Positions 45,246 through 56,849 of a stretch of DNA of 64,000 nucleotides are shown here, piece after piece (positions within the stretch are counted from its first letter, which is position 1; every line of letters begins with the position of its first letter). The notes beneath the pieces were generated by a model. It saw only the letters and a program-made list of their open reading frames with translations. It made no database searches and was not told where the DNA came from. A program made the position numbers and the translations under genes. Source of the DNA: Leucogyrophana mollusca (lineage: Eukaryota > Basidiomycota > Agaricomycetes > Boletales); the NCBI GenBank assembly GCA_021014945.1, contig MU266369.1, positions 62,001 to 126,000 of the forward strand, in the 5' to 3' direction.

Positions 45246-47277
45246 TTATTTCGGAGTCTGCATCCACTTCTCCGCCACCTGTTCATCTTCAGGATATGAT
45301 AGCTGAAGTTCTGGACTAAGGCGAAGCCTTGAACCGCGAGGGCACGAGTTCATGCCAGTGAAATATCTCGCCGCCAGTGGAGCATCTTTGAAGATGTCTC
45401 GTGCTGACAGAGGAGAGATAAAGGTCGGATTGATGTTCTCTTCGGCGACGTCTGCCGCCATCGAGTCAGTAACGCGCGATATTCCTCCAAGAACCACTGC
45501 TTACAGTGCTGCGAGCCACTCTGCGCGATCACATGGTAAAAAGGTTGATGTCGACCGCGTGAGAGCGAGTCTACATCCATTTGAGCTATCCACCTCTCTG
45601 TCGCCATGCATGTGGGCTACAAGAACTACCAGGTCAATGGCCATTGACACGGGGGCACCTTCGACGTACCTCCCAACCATAGATGAAGCCTATATAACCA
45701 TACATTTTATGCTGAAATACCTGGCCAACAAAGTGCTTGATTTTTGTAGGTGCTGGAAGCGTCGACCGGCGGTATATTGTCTCTGAAGCGGCATTCTCCT
45801 CTTCGGCAACGACCACACAAGACGCTATAAGCTCTTCTTTGAGAGATGGTTGGAGTAACGACGCCAAGGAGTCGATCAGCACAGCGCATAGGTCGAGAGG
45901 AAATTGAACGAGGTGGGACTGAATACCCGCGAGGTAATTACGATCGTTCATGAAAAGAAGGCCAACTGCGAGCCCGATATAATTAGCGATATGCACATCA
46001 TCCTCTGGGATGATGACTCCGGGGGGTGGAAGTAAGGATGACGCAAGAATATTGCGTGACGCCCGGATGAGGACGAAATCCGGCCCGGCAGGTTTCACGT
46101 AGCGTGTCATGGAGATAGGCGTAACGCCTGCCTGCATTAGCAGACGAGGAATATCATCTCTCGGAGACAGTATAGCCTGAGTGCTGGACCCAAATACGTC
46201 GATATATACATCGGACACCTTGGGATCGGGGGAGGACACGTGTGCCAGCACTCTGGCTGGGAAGTCGACGGGCGATGCATCAATTCCGAGGCGTCGAGCT
46301 ATGCACACGAAAATGAAAACCAAAGATATCGGGATGGTCTCCTTGTGTGTAGTGAGGAAGCGATGAGGGAACCGATTATGCAAGGAGTAGAAATGCTGAT
46401 CTGCAAGTTCACCTGTGATCGAGCTGGGTACGAATGAACTGTCTCGAGCTTACTATCGGTGGGCTGAAAGCCTTTGCTTCGCATGAAGTCGCAGATGGCG
46501 GCGCATATACCCTTCAAGATTTCGGAATTGCTGTTGAAGACGTCTCGATCTAGAGGGTGCTGCTTTTCAACAAGGTACGAACGACACTGGGTCCCCAGAA
46601 TATCCAGTTGTGCCGATATCTTCGCGGAAAATCAGCCATAGAATGGATCTGGAGGTGACCACTCGCACCTCCATCGGTAAGACACCAAAGAACGCGGATA
46701 GAGAGGCGAATGTGACTTCTAGAGAGGGTTTCTCTCGGGGTGAAAGGAGTTTGCCCCATGTTTTGATAGCGACACTCCTTGCAATTGCACCGAGCATCAC
46801 GTTGGCCCAGTAACGCCTGGGGAGGGCATCGGATGTTGGTGTCCTGTTCTCTGTCTCCAGAAACACCCCAAGAGGGAGAGCACGCTGCGCCTCTTCCTCC
46901 AGTACATTCCAGACATCGTAAGAAAGAGTGTTGGTTAGTTCTTGTGCTCGCTCATGCCGCCCAACTCGGTTCTGGACAATCTGGTTTAAGATTTCCAGGG
47001 CCTTTTGATCCAGGCTGCGTCTTCGCATGTACATTAGCTTCCAATTACCGCCAAAAGCCTCTTCCCTGGACGCTTCACTAGCAAGGTCGCAGACTGTGTA
47101 CCGAGTCTTGTAGTGAGGCTCCCACAGCCCTGGTAACGATGCAGCATCCCGGAGGACAGTATTGGCTCGAAGACAAGCGGAAAGAGTCTTTACGGTCGCA
47201 TCAAATAGCGACGAAGCAGAAGGTAGATGCTCGAGAATGTGAACATAGATGTCAAACGGCAGCGAAGCCAAAGGCAT
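45246..47277 (-). CDS. FBXO21-like protein: F-box, SirB1/transglutaminase-like, YccV domains
   Basis: Probable SCF ubiquitin-ligase receptor with the domain order of human FBXO21. N-terminal F-box: MPLASLPFDIYVHILEHLP. Middle, after short introns: ISAQLDILGTQCRSYL, SELADQHFYSLHNRFPHR and the SirB1-type block IPISLVFIFVCIARRLGI with VDFPARVLAHV. C-terminal hemimethylated-DNA-binding (YccV) domain: KHFVGQVFQHKMYGYIGFIY, then WEPTCMATERWIAQM, LSRGRHQPFYHVIAQSGSQH and, across an intron that splits the Tyr codon, YVAEENINP. All four introns were placed by restoring these motifs. Stop at 45246. In bacteria YccV and SirB1 are separate proteins; their role in FBXO21 is unclear. Confidence 0.85.
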
Positions 47278-47593
47278 GGTGGGATGACAAGGTGGAAGTG
47301 TTTGATTATGATATCACAAAGTTGTCACGAAGTCTAAAGAAAGAAGGAGCAATATGTACTGTAAGTAGATTAGGTTGCTGGCGTGGCGCAACTGCCGACA
47401 TCGAGATTATCATGATCAGGAATATATTATACGCAACACCAACGATCTGATTACTGTACAACCAATGGTCCAAAAAACAAGTACATATAGTTCGCCAGAA
47501 GAAATATGTAGCGCACTGGTCCGTGAACCAATTCGACTCAGACGAGCCTCAACCTCGCCGACGAGAATAACCATCGATCGATTCCCCCCACAG
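47278..47593. other. intergenic, FBXO21-like to acyltransferase
   Basis: About 315 bp between two minus-strand genes; promoter of the FBXO21-like gene and 3' UTR of the acyltransferase. Confidence 0.4.
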
Positions 47594-49602
47594 CTAATGT
47601 CCAGTGGAGCATCCGCCGCTCACCATCAGCTCATCCGTTGCTTGCAATACATTTTCCCAGAATTTTCCAACTGTCTCCTTCTCGAAACCGTTCTCATCAT
47701 ATCCAAGACTGATCCACAGCTTCCCGGCGAAAGTATATCCAAAGAGGAGCATGCCGCCTGATCGCTGGCGAGAACCAGTTGTCAGGGTGTGGAGCTTGAC
47801 ACCGGGAAAGACCGCATGTTTGTAGATGCCGTCCAAGTTCCCCAATAGTGATAGGCCTATCAATGCTGCGGATGGAGCGGAAGGTGTGGTGTGAGAAGTA
47901 GATGGTGGGGGAGGAACGTAGACACCGCGTTCCCTGTCGTCATCTTCTTTAGCCCAGGCTCGAGAGCGCCGCCCCCTTTCTTCTGCCATCAGGCGGCTCC
48001 TAGATACGACCATCGAGTTTTTTGCGGCACGGGTGCTCTGCTCCTTGGCTATTCGCGCACGGTGCCAGAAAACTGAGGAGATATCGCTCGATTTGGGGAT
48101 AAAGTTAGGAAGAATGACGTTGAAGTATCCTACTGCAAGGAACCAGTAAGAATCGTTGAGGGGCTTTATCGTGAAACAAGGTCGTAGGTTGAGAGCGGAG
48201 TACATCATCCTGTTAACCATCTTAGTCAGTTCGGTGTTTCAGGTGAGACAGGACGGCAATACACACGTTGGCAACTCTGGTTTCCCCGCCGAGACCCGCG
48301 CCCAAGCGATATTGCAGATAGCAAACAGGGCTGCGGATACCGATACACCGTGGGCCTTGCAGTGCTTCAGAATATTTTTCGTGCGCTCTACATCATAAGA
48401 CACCGTAGGGACAATGGTATGCCTAGGCTGCCGGGATCCGCGAGGAAATGATTGTCCGCCCTATAGAAACTGTAAAGAACCTATCAAAATTACAGATAGA
48501 GGAACGGGTCGCACAATTAGTTGTTCTTGGGTCCTTTGAAAATCTACCTTGCCCACAGCGCGGCGAAACCTGCTAGGCTCCTCGGCAAAATTTTCTTCCA
48601 TTGCTCTCGGTAGCGCTGACGTCTAAGCAGGAGTTGAATATACCATAAAGAAACTTGAAGCTTTCACAGACGAACCGCATCTGGGGTGGACCCCCATCGA
48701 GCTCGCCATTCCTCGTTTAACTGTGTTTCGAGTTCACCTTGCGTTTTCTCACTGCCGAGCAGGCCGAAGAAATCATTTGCGAACTGATGGAGTGCCATGC
48801 CATCGCCCAAAAAATGTGCAGCACATATTAGCAGATCGTGATTCTGCGAGGGAGTTTCTTGCTTGTGCGGCAGGGGCGATGAGGGACGGGGCGTGAGAGG
48901 TGGACTCGGGAGTGTGCTCCCCCTTTGCGATACGATAAGATATGATAGACGTTCGTTAGAGAGCGTCCGAGGTCCATTGAGATAGCTATCAATAAGGTCT
49001 TGGAGTAAAGTTACCACTGAACTGGATTATTAATTATGTGTGACAACATACCGTCCTTGGAGGTCGATTTATATTCTAGATTATGGTCCGCATTAATCAA
49101 CGCATCTTCTGGAGATTGCGGAGGGATGAACCTGCACATGAAAAGGCGATAAGCACTTCGCGTAACGTCCAAGTCTTGGCTGCTTACTCAAATCTGACGT
49201 CGTTGTAGTCATGCATAACCACCTGTGATGCCAGCAGAGGGTGCCGTACACGGAGGATAGCCCATACCATGCGCACACGAGCACGTCGGACCATGTGCTC
49301 CGGGGCTTCAAAGCCAAGGTGAAGATACCTATATATACATGGAGGACCGCCCCGTCAGACATCCATCGAGGAGATATGAAATAAAGCTAAACTCACATAT
49401 CGTTCACCCCGGTGGATCGGGAGGGGAGATAGTAAGACAGTTCACTGTCCCCCATGCGTCTTTCAAGCTTACATGGCTTAGCGAGGGCGTCGTCTGGGAT
49501 CATCCTGCTGGTCAGGGCGTCGGAAATCACATTAGTTTCACCATCCAGGTCGCGACGAAGCACATCTGAAAAGGCGGGGGAAGGGGGTGCTTGGACCAAC
49601 AT
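47594..49602 (-). CDS. CoA-dependent acyltransferase (HxxxDG superfamily)
   Basis: Member of the chloramphenicol-acetyltransferase-like/alcohol-acyltransferase group. Exons read: MLVQAPPSPAFSDVLRRDLD...SELSYYLPSRSTGVNDM, YLHLGFEAPEHMVRRAR with WAILRVRHPLLASQVV, FIPPQSPEDALINADHN, VVTLLQDLIDSYLNGPR, then LLICAAHFLGDGMALHQFAN, which holds the catalytic HxxxDG (HFLGDG), then GGQSFPRGSRQPRHTIVPTV, VSVSAALFAICNIAWARVS and MYSALNLRPCF with the end AGKLWISLGYDENGF. Substrates in fungi include terpenoid and aliphatic alcohols, but none can be assigned. The chosen ATG (49602) lies about 70 bp below a TATA box. No neighbouring secondary-metabolism genes were seen. Confidence 0.78.
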
Positions 49603-50858
49603 TGCCTGGACGGTAACACGTCGGGCGCGAGTAGGTGACGAACGAGAAGAAGGAGGCGGACGGTCTGCATTATATAACGTCAAATTTGAATGGAGAGACG
49701 GGTAGCGAAAAGGCCATTAGCCAACGGAAATCTCGAGAATGCAGGGGTATAGATCGACTGGTTCGGATTCGGTTCGTCCTGGTTTGCATGGTGGTATTGA
49801 CAAATGAGCCGAGGTCGAGATCGAAATTTGAGATCGACACCGCGTTATTCGGCTAACTAACGAGATATCAACAGGCCCCACGTTTTATTGAAAACGTGGT
49901 ACCTAGACCTGTTGGTCCATATGTTTCTGGAGTTCGTCCATATATCTCCGTCCTCGCGACCAGTGTTGGGTAGTTGGTTTGCCTATCTCGATTCCCCAAA
50001 CATTCAAGCCTCGGCGCATCCTCGATATGTTTTACACCACCTTTCACTTTCCTCGCGTCCGAGCGCAAGGTTTGTGAGGTCCACCTTCCCCTTGTTGACG
50101 CTGTGTAGTAAACAAGATGCCTTGCCCACAACAGCCCTGTGAAATCTGGGATAGCTGACGAAGCTTGACGTATTGAGGAGCTCAACTTGATGTAGCGGCT
50201 GTACTGCGATCGATACGATCCCATCTTTCGAAGGTTGGGAATGGATACCTCCACTCCGAGCTATTAGTGCGCGGTCGCCGGTAAGTAGCTGATAGGCCCT
50301 AGGGTCATTTGGCAGCAGTACGCTCTCGACAGGCCGTGTATAATGACATTATCCCACGTAGAAATATTCCCATGCCGTCCTAGTTATTCCTCATGCCCGA
50401 AACCGCAGGGTTCTTGACCATGAAGGCCATCTTTCGTTATTCATCTCGTGTCCTTTCAATGCATTCGATGCCTCTCGGCAAGCCCTAAAATTCTACGTGT
50501 CGACATCCTGATTGACTTCCGAGGGCACCGTATCGTGAGGCTGCCGGGCTGTCAATCATGTTCCCGGGACTTTGAGTGTCGTTAGCTCAGGCGGCATGCC
50601 GAAACCGATACCGATGGAAACTTTGGAGAGCCCCGAGTTGGTTTGGTTTAACTTTAATCAAGTCCTACGGGGACCTTGAAGCTCAGGAGAAACTAGCTAC
50701 AGGGGGTACAGAGTTTGAAATTATAGCAGTGTCCAAAACGATGCACTTATGGTAATGGTCCACGTCAATGAAATGTACTATTTCAGGGGGCCATGATGCA
50801 CGATGCGGACATCGTGCCCCGTTCTTGCCGCTCAATGGGGTTAGCCATCGGACCCGAG
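49603..50858. other. intergenic, 1.26 kb, no gene recognised
   Basis: Between the acyltransferase start and the transporter 3' end. A 128-codon open frame on the minus strand (49868-50254) has no domain and no intron signals and was not accepted. No repeat or tRNA found. Confidence 0.4.
49670..49676 (-). promoter_or_regulatory. TATA box of the acyltransferase gene
   Basis: TATATAA on the minus strand, about 70 bp upstream of the acyltransferase ATG. Confidence 0.45.
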
Positions 50859-52274
50859 CTACTCCTTGCTGGCCTTCTCCTCTGGGACATCGAAGACCAC
50901 CGTAATGTCGCTATCAGAATCTTCCGTAGGCCTTCCACTTCCCAATGCCTCCAGGTCGATATCTTTCCGTGGAGGGGGAGCAGCTTCGACCGATTTAACC
51001 CAAGTGTAATACCTAATAGTGTGATTGGATGGAATGGTCAGTACTAACTCCACCCTCAGAAACAGAGGTACGCACATTGTTCCTAGAAGGATAACGAAAA
51101 TAGATCCTGCGCGATTGCTACAGGCACGGCATTTCCCTGAGTATGGAGTGAGGGAGTCAGCAAGGTGGTACATACATCGTCATGATATCTTTGAATAGCC
51201 AAACGCCGAGGATAGTCTGGATAACCGATCGAGCGGCCTGCAGGAATCAGCGGGCATCAGTGGATGATCTCCAAGACCCCAGGGAGACGGTGTGACTAAC
51301 ACTGGAGAACATGTGTGTGATAGGGCTTGTGACTTTGATACTGAGCAGTCCTGCGACGCAGAGAAGGAAGCCAAACACCCCTGTTACGGCGCTGCCCCAG
51401 AGGAACACACTACCGTCCCAGTTGGAGTCGTGGATAAGATCTTCTAGTTTAGAGGGTTCACCGTGAAAGAAGACGAAAGGTAGGAGGAAGACGGCGGATC
51501 CTGCATTTGTCCAATATGCAAGTTGAATTGTGGAATTATTGCAGTACGGCAACGAGGTCTTGATCAGCACCGCGTGGAAAGCGATGAAAAGCGACGACAA
51601 AAATCCATAGAAAAGTGACAAACTCGAAGGGGCGACATTTGCTGGCACTGTCGATGATGGTGCAACTCCAAGCAAAAATCCGGACGTGACGGCCACAGCG
51701 GCGACGATGGTTCTTACTGTTGGTGTGGTCCGTGTATTGAACGATGAAACGAGGATCGTCAAAGGTAAAACGAGCCCTCTCGCGATCTTGTCTGGATCAG
51801 AAACACCCTTTGATATCTTTACGAGACACGACCCGCACCTGGAAGAAGGAAGCCTCGACATCTCGCAAGCAGAGCGTGTTGAATACGAGGCCAATTATGT
51901 TCACGAGGACAACTGGCGTCAGCTTCTTGGCGGTATCGAGCTCAATTTTGGGTATCTCGATGCGCTGTGTTACGAACGCAGCTGCGTGTAAAAGGATCAC
52001 GGCGATGAGAAGCTGCAGTAAGAGGAACAGGAGGGGCAGGTCTGGCGAGTTGTTGAGTACTGCCTTATTTCTGCACAAATATGGGCACGCTCAGTGCTAT
52101 GTGCTCGTTGAAAGGTCGGCCACCTTACACAAATACCATCTAGAAACGCATGAGCTATAAGGACCCCTCACTACAATTGTGGTGTTTACTCACCACAAGA
52201 GCAGCACACATATAGAAGAGAACGACTGCAGCCACCTTAAGGGTGTTTGCATCGCAGTATCGACTCGAAGTCAT
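50859..52274 (-). CDS. nucleotide-sugar transporter, SLC35C (GDP-fucose transporter) type
   Basis: Multi-span Golgi/ER antiporter. Exons in order: MTSSRYCDANTLKVAAVVLF, NKAVLNNSPDLPLLFLLLQL with FFQ at the exon end, IARGLVLPLTILVSSF through NNSTIQLAYWTNAGSAVFLL and GVFGFLLCVAGLLSIKVTSP to ITHMFSS, AARSVIQTILGVWLFKDIMT, NRAGSIFVILLGTM and YYTWVKSVEAAPPPRKDIDL with a short acidic cytosolic tail. The STIQLAYWTN and KVTSPITHMFSS blocks are typical of the GDP-fucose transporter branch. Introns were placed to restore those blocks; the acceptor before NRAGS lies deeper than the first AG. Divergent from an O-fucosyltransferase-like gene. The sugar carried is inferred, not shown. Confidence 0.82.
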
Positions 52275-52692
52275 CTTGAAGTGTTGTTCGGCGAGTGCTG
52301 GAGAAGCAAACGAGGGATTTTAGCAAAGAAGAGCACTGCCCACTCGAGCGGTGGTTAGGACTTATAGTCCGAACGATCATGACGGCCACACGTACTTTGA
52401 GCGAGATTTCATCCCAGTTCCATGATGGAAGGAATAAAGTGAGCCGGGTCGGTTCTGGATTCGACTTGGCGCAAGGGCTTCAATCTCGTCCACCGGATCA
52501 ATGTCGATCAAGATCTGGTTAACGAGATTACAACGGAGTGGCGTCGCCTGCTCTAGACATGGGACAATGCGTGTTATCCATTACCGATTTATCCACCTAT
52601 CAACGTAAACCGGACTTGCCCCTCGGCCCCTACCTGACCTGACCCAACTCTCCATGTGAACCCCCTCATCCTCTCCCAGTAAGAATTGAACA
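52275..52692. promoter_or_regulatory. divergent promoter region, transporter / O-fucosyltransferase-like gene
   Basis: 418 bp between two start codons facing away from each other. Pyrimidine-rich just before the plus-strand ATG (52610-52680). No TATA box noticed. The arrangement allows shared control. Confidence 0.5.
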
Positions 52693-54549
52693 TGAGCAGG
52701 GAGTCAAAACAAGGCGACGACGGCTCGGAGGAGTACCTGCTCTCTAATTCTACCCACTACGAAGACTCGGAGGACCCGGAGAGTCCTTACCTTCCAGCTT
52801 CCAAGCGTCTCCGGACCCGCTCTCTCCTGTCGCCAGCGCCAGGAGAGAAGCGTCGATGGCTCCTCCTTGGTTGTGCAGCTCTATCAGCACTCTCCTTGTT
52901 CAGCCTCGGGTTCGTTTTTTTGACAACCCGCTCGAAAGCACCAGAGGTGCTCGATATTCCTGTCGAGTCAGTGAGCTCCAACACATCTACGTCGGTGCAC
53001 GAGTCGTTTGTGCTCGGACCACCGACCCAGAGCTTTCGAGGTCCGTCGCCCTCCACTTGATATCATCAGGCTCTAATGTTGTCCCAGATAATCTACGAAA
53101 TGACACAAAATATATCACTTCATGGATCTCTGCCGGTTGGAGTGAGTTGCATTTCCGTAGAAAGGGCGTTTCCAGAGCTGATCGCAGAACTCGTAGCGAA
53201 CGATGTCATGACTTACGTGAGCTCTTTTTTCGCATGGTATGACAGTGCTGAACATTTATAACTTGCACAGGGGAACCTGTTATATCTCGCACTGATCACA
53301 GATCGCGTCCCAATAATAGCCAAGTTTATTCCGTCTCACATAGGTGGCAGCGTTCCCCCAATTGCTTTTGGAGAAGTTTTCGACGTTCCTCGCCTCAGCA
53401 AGGCTATCGGAGCGCCTGTGCTCGAATGGCACGAGGTCAAAGATGTCGACAGCCAGAACTTGGATGATCTTGGCTGTTGGAATGTCTGGGAGGCCGTTCA
53501 AAAGGACGAGCATCAGCCTCGATACAGCTTCCTATCCCACTGGCTCAAGCTAGGTGTGACAAGAGTCAAGACGCGTTGTTCCACTCTGAGTGATTTTTCT
53601 AGATATCTCCTATACGCGAGCACCAAACTGGATTCAACTTACTCCTCCGGAAGTCGAAGACAAGCACGCCTCTTTTTGGTCTCTTGCACAGCTCGGATTC
53701 CCGCAAGGTCGATCGGAAAATTTGCAGCCCCCGTCTCTGTCTCCGGAACATCAACTTTCACTCCCTCCCGATGAACAGCTTCTGTGTTTCGATTATTTAT
53801 ACTATGTCAGCGCCAGCAAGGTAAGCCCCTTTCGCTTGTACGCCTTGAATACACTCACATCAGCGTGGAGGCTTGGGAATGGGAACTCGACTATAGCCCG
53901 GCTTGGAGATCTGTCGGTCAACATATGCGATGGACCGATCGTTTGATGAAGATGTCCGACGAGTATCTAAGGCGGGCAATGAGTATCGCGGAAGACGAAG
54001 CCACTCCTCCTGTAAGTCCAATATCTCGACCTGGATCTCTGTGTGCCTCTAACACGATGTAAAGTTTATCTCAATCCATATCCGGCATGGTGATTTCAGG
54101 AACTACTGCAACGATATTCCCCTGGATCAATGCTTCGCTTCGATTCCCATCATTGCTCGGCGGGTGGCTGAAGTGCAGGAAGATCTGCGACAGCGTAAAG
54201 GTTTGAACGTGACTCGTGTCATGATGACGAGTGATGAGAGAGATCCTGCGTGGTGGGACGAAGTACGTGCCCAGGGGTGGTCGTGGGTGGACTACACGGC
54301 AGAACGTACTGAGGAAATATATGGAAAATGGTAGGTTCTTAATGGACAATCTGTGATTAGTGGAGCCTAACGAGTTTGACCGACAGGTATCCCGTCCTCA
54401 TCGATGCTGTGATACAGTCCTCCGGAGCTGGCTTCGTTGGCACTTATGGGTCAACGATGACCACGCTGGCTCGCCGGCGAGTTGAATCCTGGCATGATGG
54501 TCCCATCAGAGTTGTCCGATGGGGTTGGCCAGGAGCGGATGACCACTGA
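52693..54549 (+). CDS. O-fucosyltransferase-like type II membrane glycosyltransferase
   Basis: A short cytosolic N-terminus, one hydrophobic segment (WLLLGCAALSALSLFSLGFV) and a luminal domain, as expected for a Golgi enzyme. Exon joins restore: DNLRNDTKYITSWISAGW, TNDVMTYGNLLYLALITDRV, FIPSHIGGSVPPIAFGEVFD, VLEWHEVKDVDSQNLDDLGC, DISYTRAPNWIQLTPPEVED, AWEWELDYSPAWRSVGQHMR, then FISIHIRHGDFRNYC (HxRxGDF, the donor-binding motif of the O-fucosyltransferase superfamily), VMMTSDERDPAWW and GFVGTYGSTMTTLARRR. Stop at 54547-54549. The family is expanded in agaricomycetes; donor and acceptor are not proven. Sits head to head with an SLC35C-type transporter. Confidence 0.82.
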
Positions 54550-55063
54550 TTAAAGTACTGGACTTTTACTGAGAAATTAACAGACTGGACTCGTCCCTTG
54601 CCCATATTTGTAGAAGCCACACACGTAGCATGACTGACAGACTATTCGTTCACCTGCGTGCCGTCTATGGCGTCGAGCACGTTATTCCATTGGCGGATGA
54701 GACGGTCCGACATGAAGGTGACATCCTTGATAACCGATCAATGCTTGGACCATCAAATTTCAAAGCCCCACACGCATATGGTGATCATGAAATACACTGG
54801 CAGTTGTCCAAAATATTCGCCACTCGCCGGCTGCCGCCTTTGCGTCTCAGACAAGGGAACGGGCCAGGTGTCCCACAGCGGTACATATTATTCAGGCGCA
54901 GTGCGTGTTGAGCAGTCCGTCTGAGATTCAAGGGGCGATGCGTATCTTCCGAAGTGAAACATGCAATATATGTGCATGGTATCTGCCGGTACTGAAGCTG
55001 GTAAGTGAGTTCGGCCGTGTTATTGCTGCATTGGCGCACCGTTCATTACATGCATATGAAAAA
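54550..55063. other. intergenic between convergent genes
   Basis: About 510 bp. A 93-codon frame (54630-54911, plus) was considered but shows no domain; left as non-coding. Confidence 0.4.
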
Positions 55064-56293
55064 TTAGAGCATCTGATCTATGGGTATTGCCCCCCGCATC
55101 TTGACTAAGTTGAGAAGCGTAGAGTTCGTTGGTGTAGGGATGTTGTATTGTGACCCAAGTCCTATCAAGTAGCCATTCATGAAATCTACTTCCGTGTCCC
55201 TCCCTTTCCGCACATCAGCTAACATCGAGGATATGTTGCCACCAGTGACCTTCGCGACACGCAAAACCTCGCGTACCAGCTGCTCCTCCTTCAGCGCTTT
55301 GGGCAGCCGCCCTATAGGCACTTGGTTTTTGTCCACGTCTGGCCCCAGGGAGTCCAACCAGGCTTGAGCTTCTGCCTCCGCCTGCGCTTGGTAGACTGCT
55401 GCGGCCTCTGCACAGACACTATGCATGATCCGACGCGAGGCGTCGTGTTTGAATAGTTCTCCGTTTCGACAGCCCATCACCGCCGTGAGAGGGTTGACAA
55501 CAGCATTGACAACGAGCTTTCGTCGCATAGCTAGTTGGATATCCGCTATCGGCTTCCAATTAGTTTGAAGTGCATCTAGCGAATTGAGGACGGCAACTGT
55601 ATGCCGTAGGCTCCGATAACGCTCGAAAGAAGAATCCTCTGGCTGAGTAATGTCGTCCAATTGTAACGTCCGATCATGTTTCGGTACTCTCTGGTCGGAT
55701 AGTGAGGCTTCAAAGTCGCGACCACGGGCATCGGGTGCGATCCCGAACTCGATATCTCCAACTCCTGCGTGTACCACATGGTAAAAGCCCTTCAACCACG
55801 CTCCGTGCGTGTTGGCTCCTAGTATGAAGTGTGGTCGATCGTCTGGGTTGCGAAATACTCTCTGTAGAAGGTCTTCGTAAATTCCCATACCGTTCTGCAT
55901 GAGTACGATGGTGCTGCTTGAGGTAAGGCGAGGTAGAAGGCGTGTGATGGCATCGTTTGTTGTGTGCGCTTTCGTAGTAACAAAGAGTGCTTCAATTGGC
56001 TCGGACCGTATGTCTTCTTGAACCGGCAAGTCGGTCGCATCGTTGTCAAGGTCATGTGTCAAGCCCATCCCGACATTACTTCCCCGGGGGAAGACTTCCG
56101 CATCATATCCATCTGAGGTTTGCCGTACACCCTGGGTTTCGACAGTTATGGTCCCACCCAGTTCTTTGGCGGCCATAGCCTGCCTCGCAGTTTTATGAAC
56201 GAGCGTGACTGGGTGTGTGCGGGGTAGGACAGTTCGGAGGTTGTGGGCGATGAGGGAACCGATAGGTCCTATTCCTAGGACATAGAAACGCAT
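55064..56293 (-). CDS. ketopantoate reductase-like (ApbA/PanE) protein
   Basis: 409 aa in one uninterrupted frame. Rossmann start MRFYVLGIGPIGSLIAHNL (GxGxxG), then EALFVTTKAHTTNDAI, STIVLMQNGMGIYEDLL (the N-G-M/G turn of the family), ILGANTHGAWLKGFYHVVHA, the catalytic-region Lys in RRKLVVNAVVNPLTAVMGC (K-x-x-x-N-x-x-x-N-P-L pattern) and a C-terminal block GNISSMLADVRKGRDTEVDF with MNGYLIGLG. PanE makes pantoate for CoA; fungal genomes hold several paralogues, so the true substrate is open. An upstream in-frame ATG (56332) would add 13 residues; I chose the one next to the GxGxxG motif. Confidence 0.85.
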   Translation of the reverse strand: MRFYVLGIGPIGSLIAHNLRTVLPRTHPVTLVHKTARQAMAAKELGGTITVETQGVRQTSDGYDAEVFPRGSNVGMGLTHDLDNDATDLPVQEDIRSEPIEALFVTTKAHTTNDAITRLLPRLTSSSTIVLMQNGMGIYEDLLQRVFRNPDDRPHFILGANTHGAWLKGFYHVVHAGVGDIEFGIAPDARGRDFEASLSDQRVPKHDRTLQLDDITQPEDSSFERYRSLRHTVAVLNSLDALQTNWKPIADIQLAMRRKLVVNAVVNPLTAVMGCRNGELFKHDASRRIMHSVCAEAAAVYQAQAEAEAQAWLDSLGPDVDKNQVPIGRLPKALKEEQLVREVLRVAKVTGGNISSMLADVRKGRDTEVDFMNGYLIGLGSQYNIPTPTNSTLLNLVKMRGAIPIDQML

Positions 56294-56849
56294 TTCGTTA
56301 ACTCCTGTATTCAGATCACCAGAACTCTGCATATGACGGGACCCGCTTTTGCTGAAAGGGAAAACGTTCAGGACGATATAATAGTTTGAAAATTGGGGAC
56401 GATCGAACACACTGGAACGTGAGAATATGGCCCTTGGCGTGGGTGACACTCAAAGCTTCGACTCCAAGCTGTCTGGAATAGCGCTCTCCTATGCGATGCC
56501 CAATGGTCTGCGCAGTCCTGACTGAACGGAAATGTTGAAAAAGCGCGTTGCCGTAACACTTTGCGGTTTCTCGATCTGCCTTCAAGGATTCCCGCGTATC
56601 CGGATATGGAAGGCAGTAATGACGGTGGTCTCCGATTCCGCTTGTGTTTCCCGTGTGGATGTCAAAGATAATCTATATCCGGGATATGGCAGTCACGAGA
56701 GCCTCCTAGCTAACTACGAATCTCACACAGTGAAGTGGGGAACCGGTCCGTTAACCAACAACCAGTAGAAAAGGCGTCAGTTCGTGTTCCCAAGCTCCCA
56801 TCCTCTCCCATCGTCACTACAAACCCAAACTCTATACTCAGTATCAGCA
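56294..56849. other. intergenic, divergent ApbA-like / xylose reductase
   Basis: About 555 bp that should contain both promoters. The leader before 56850 is rich in A and C. Nothing else recognised. Confidence 0.4.

Noticed and set aside
49868..50254. 128-codon open frame on the minus strand
   Set aside because: No domain or family resemblance, and it sits in otherwise non-coding spacer.
54630..54911. 93-codon open frame on the plus strand
   Set aside because: No recognisable content and no support from neighbouring exons; lies between two convergent 3' ends.
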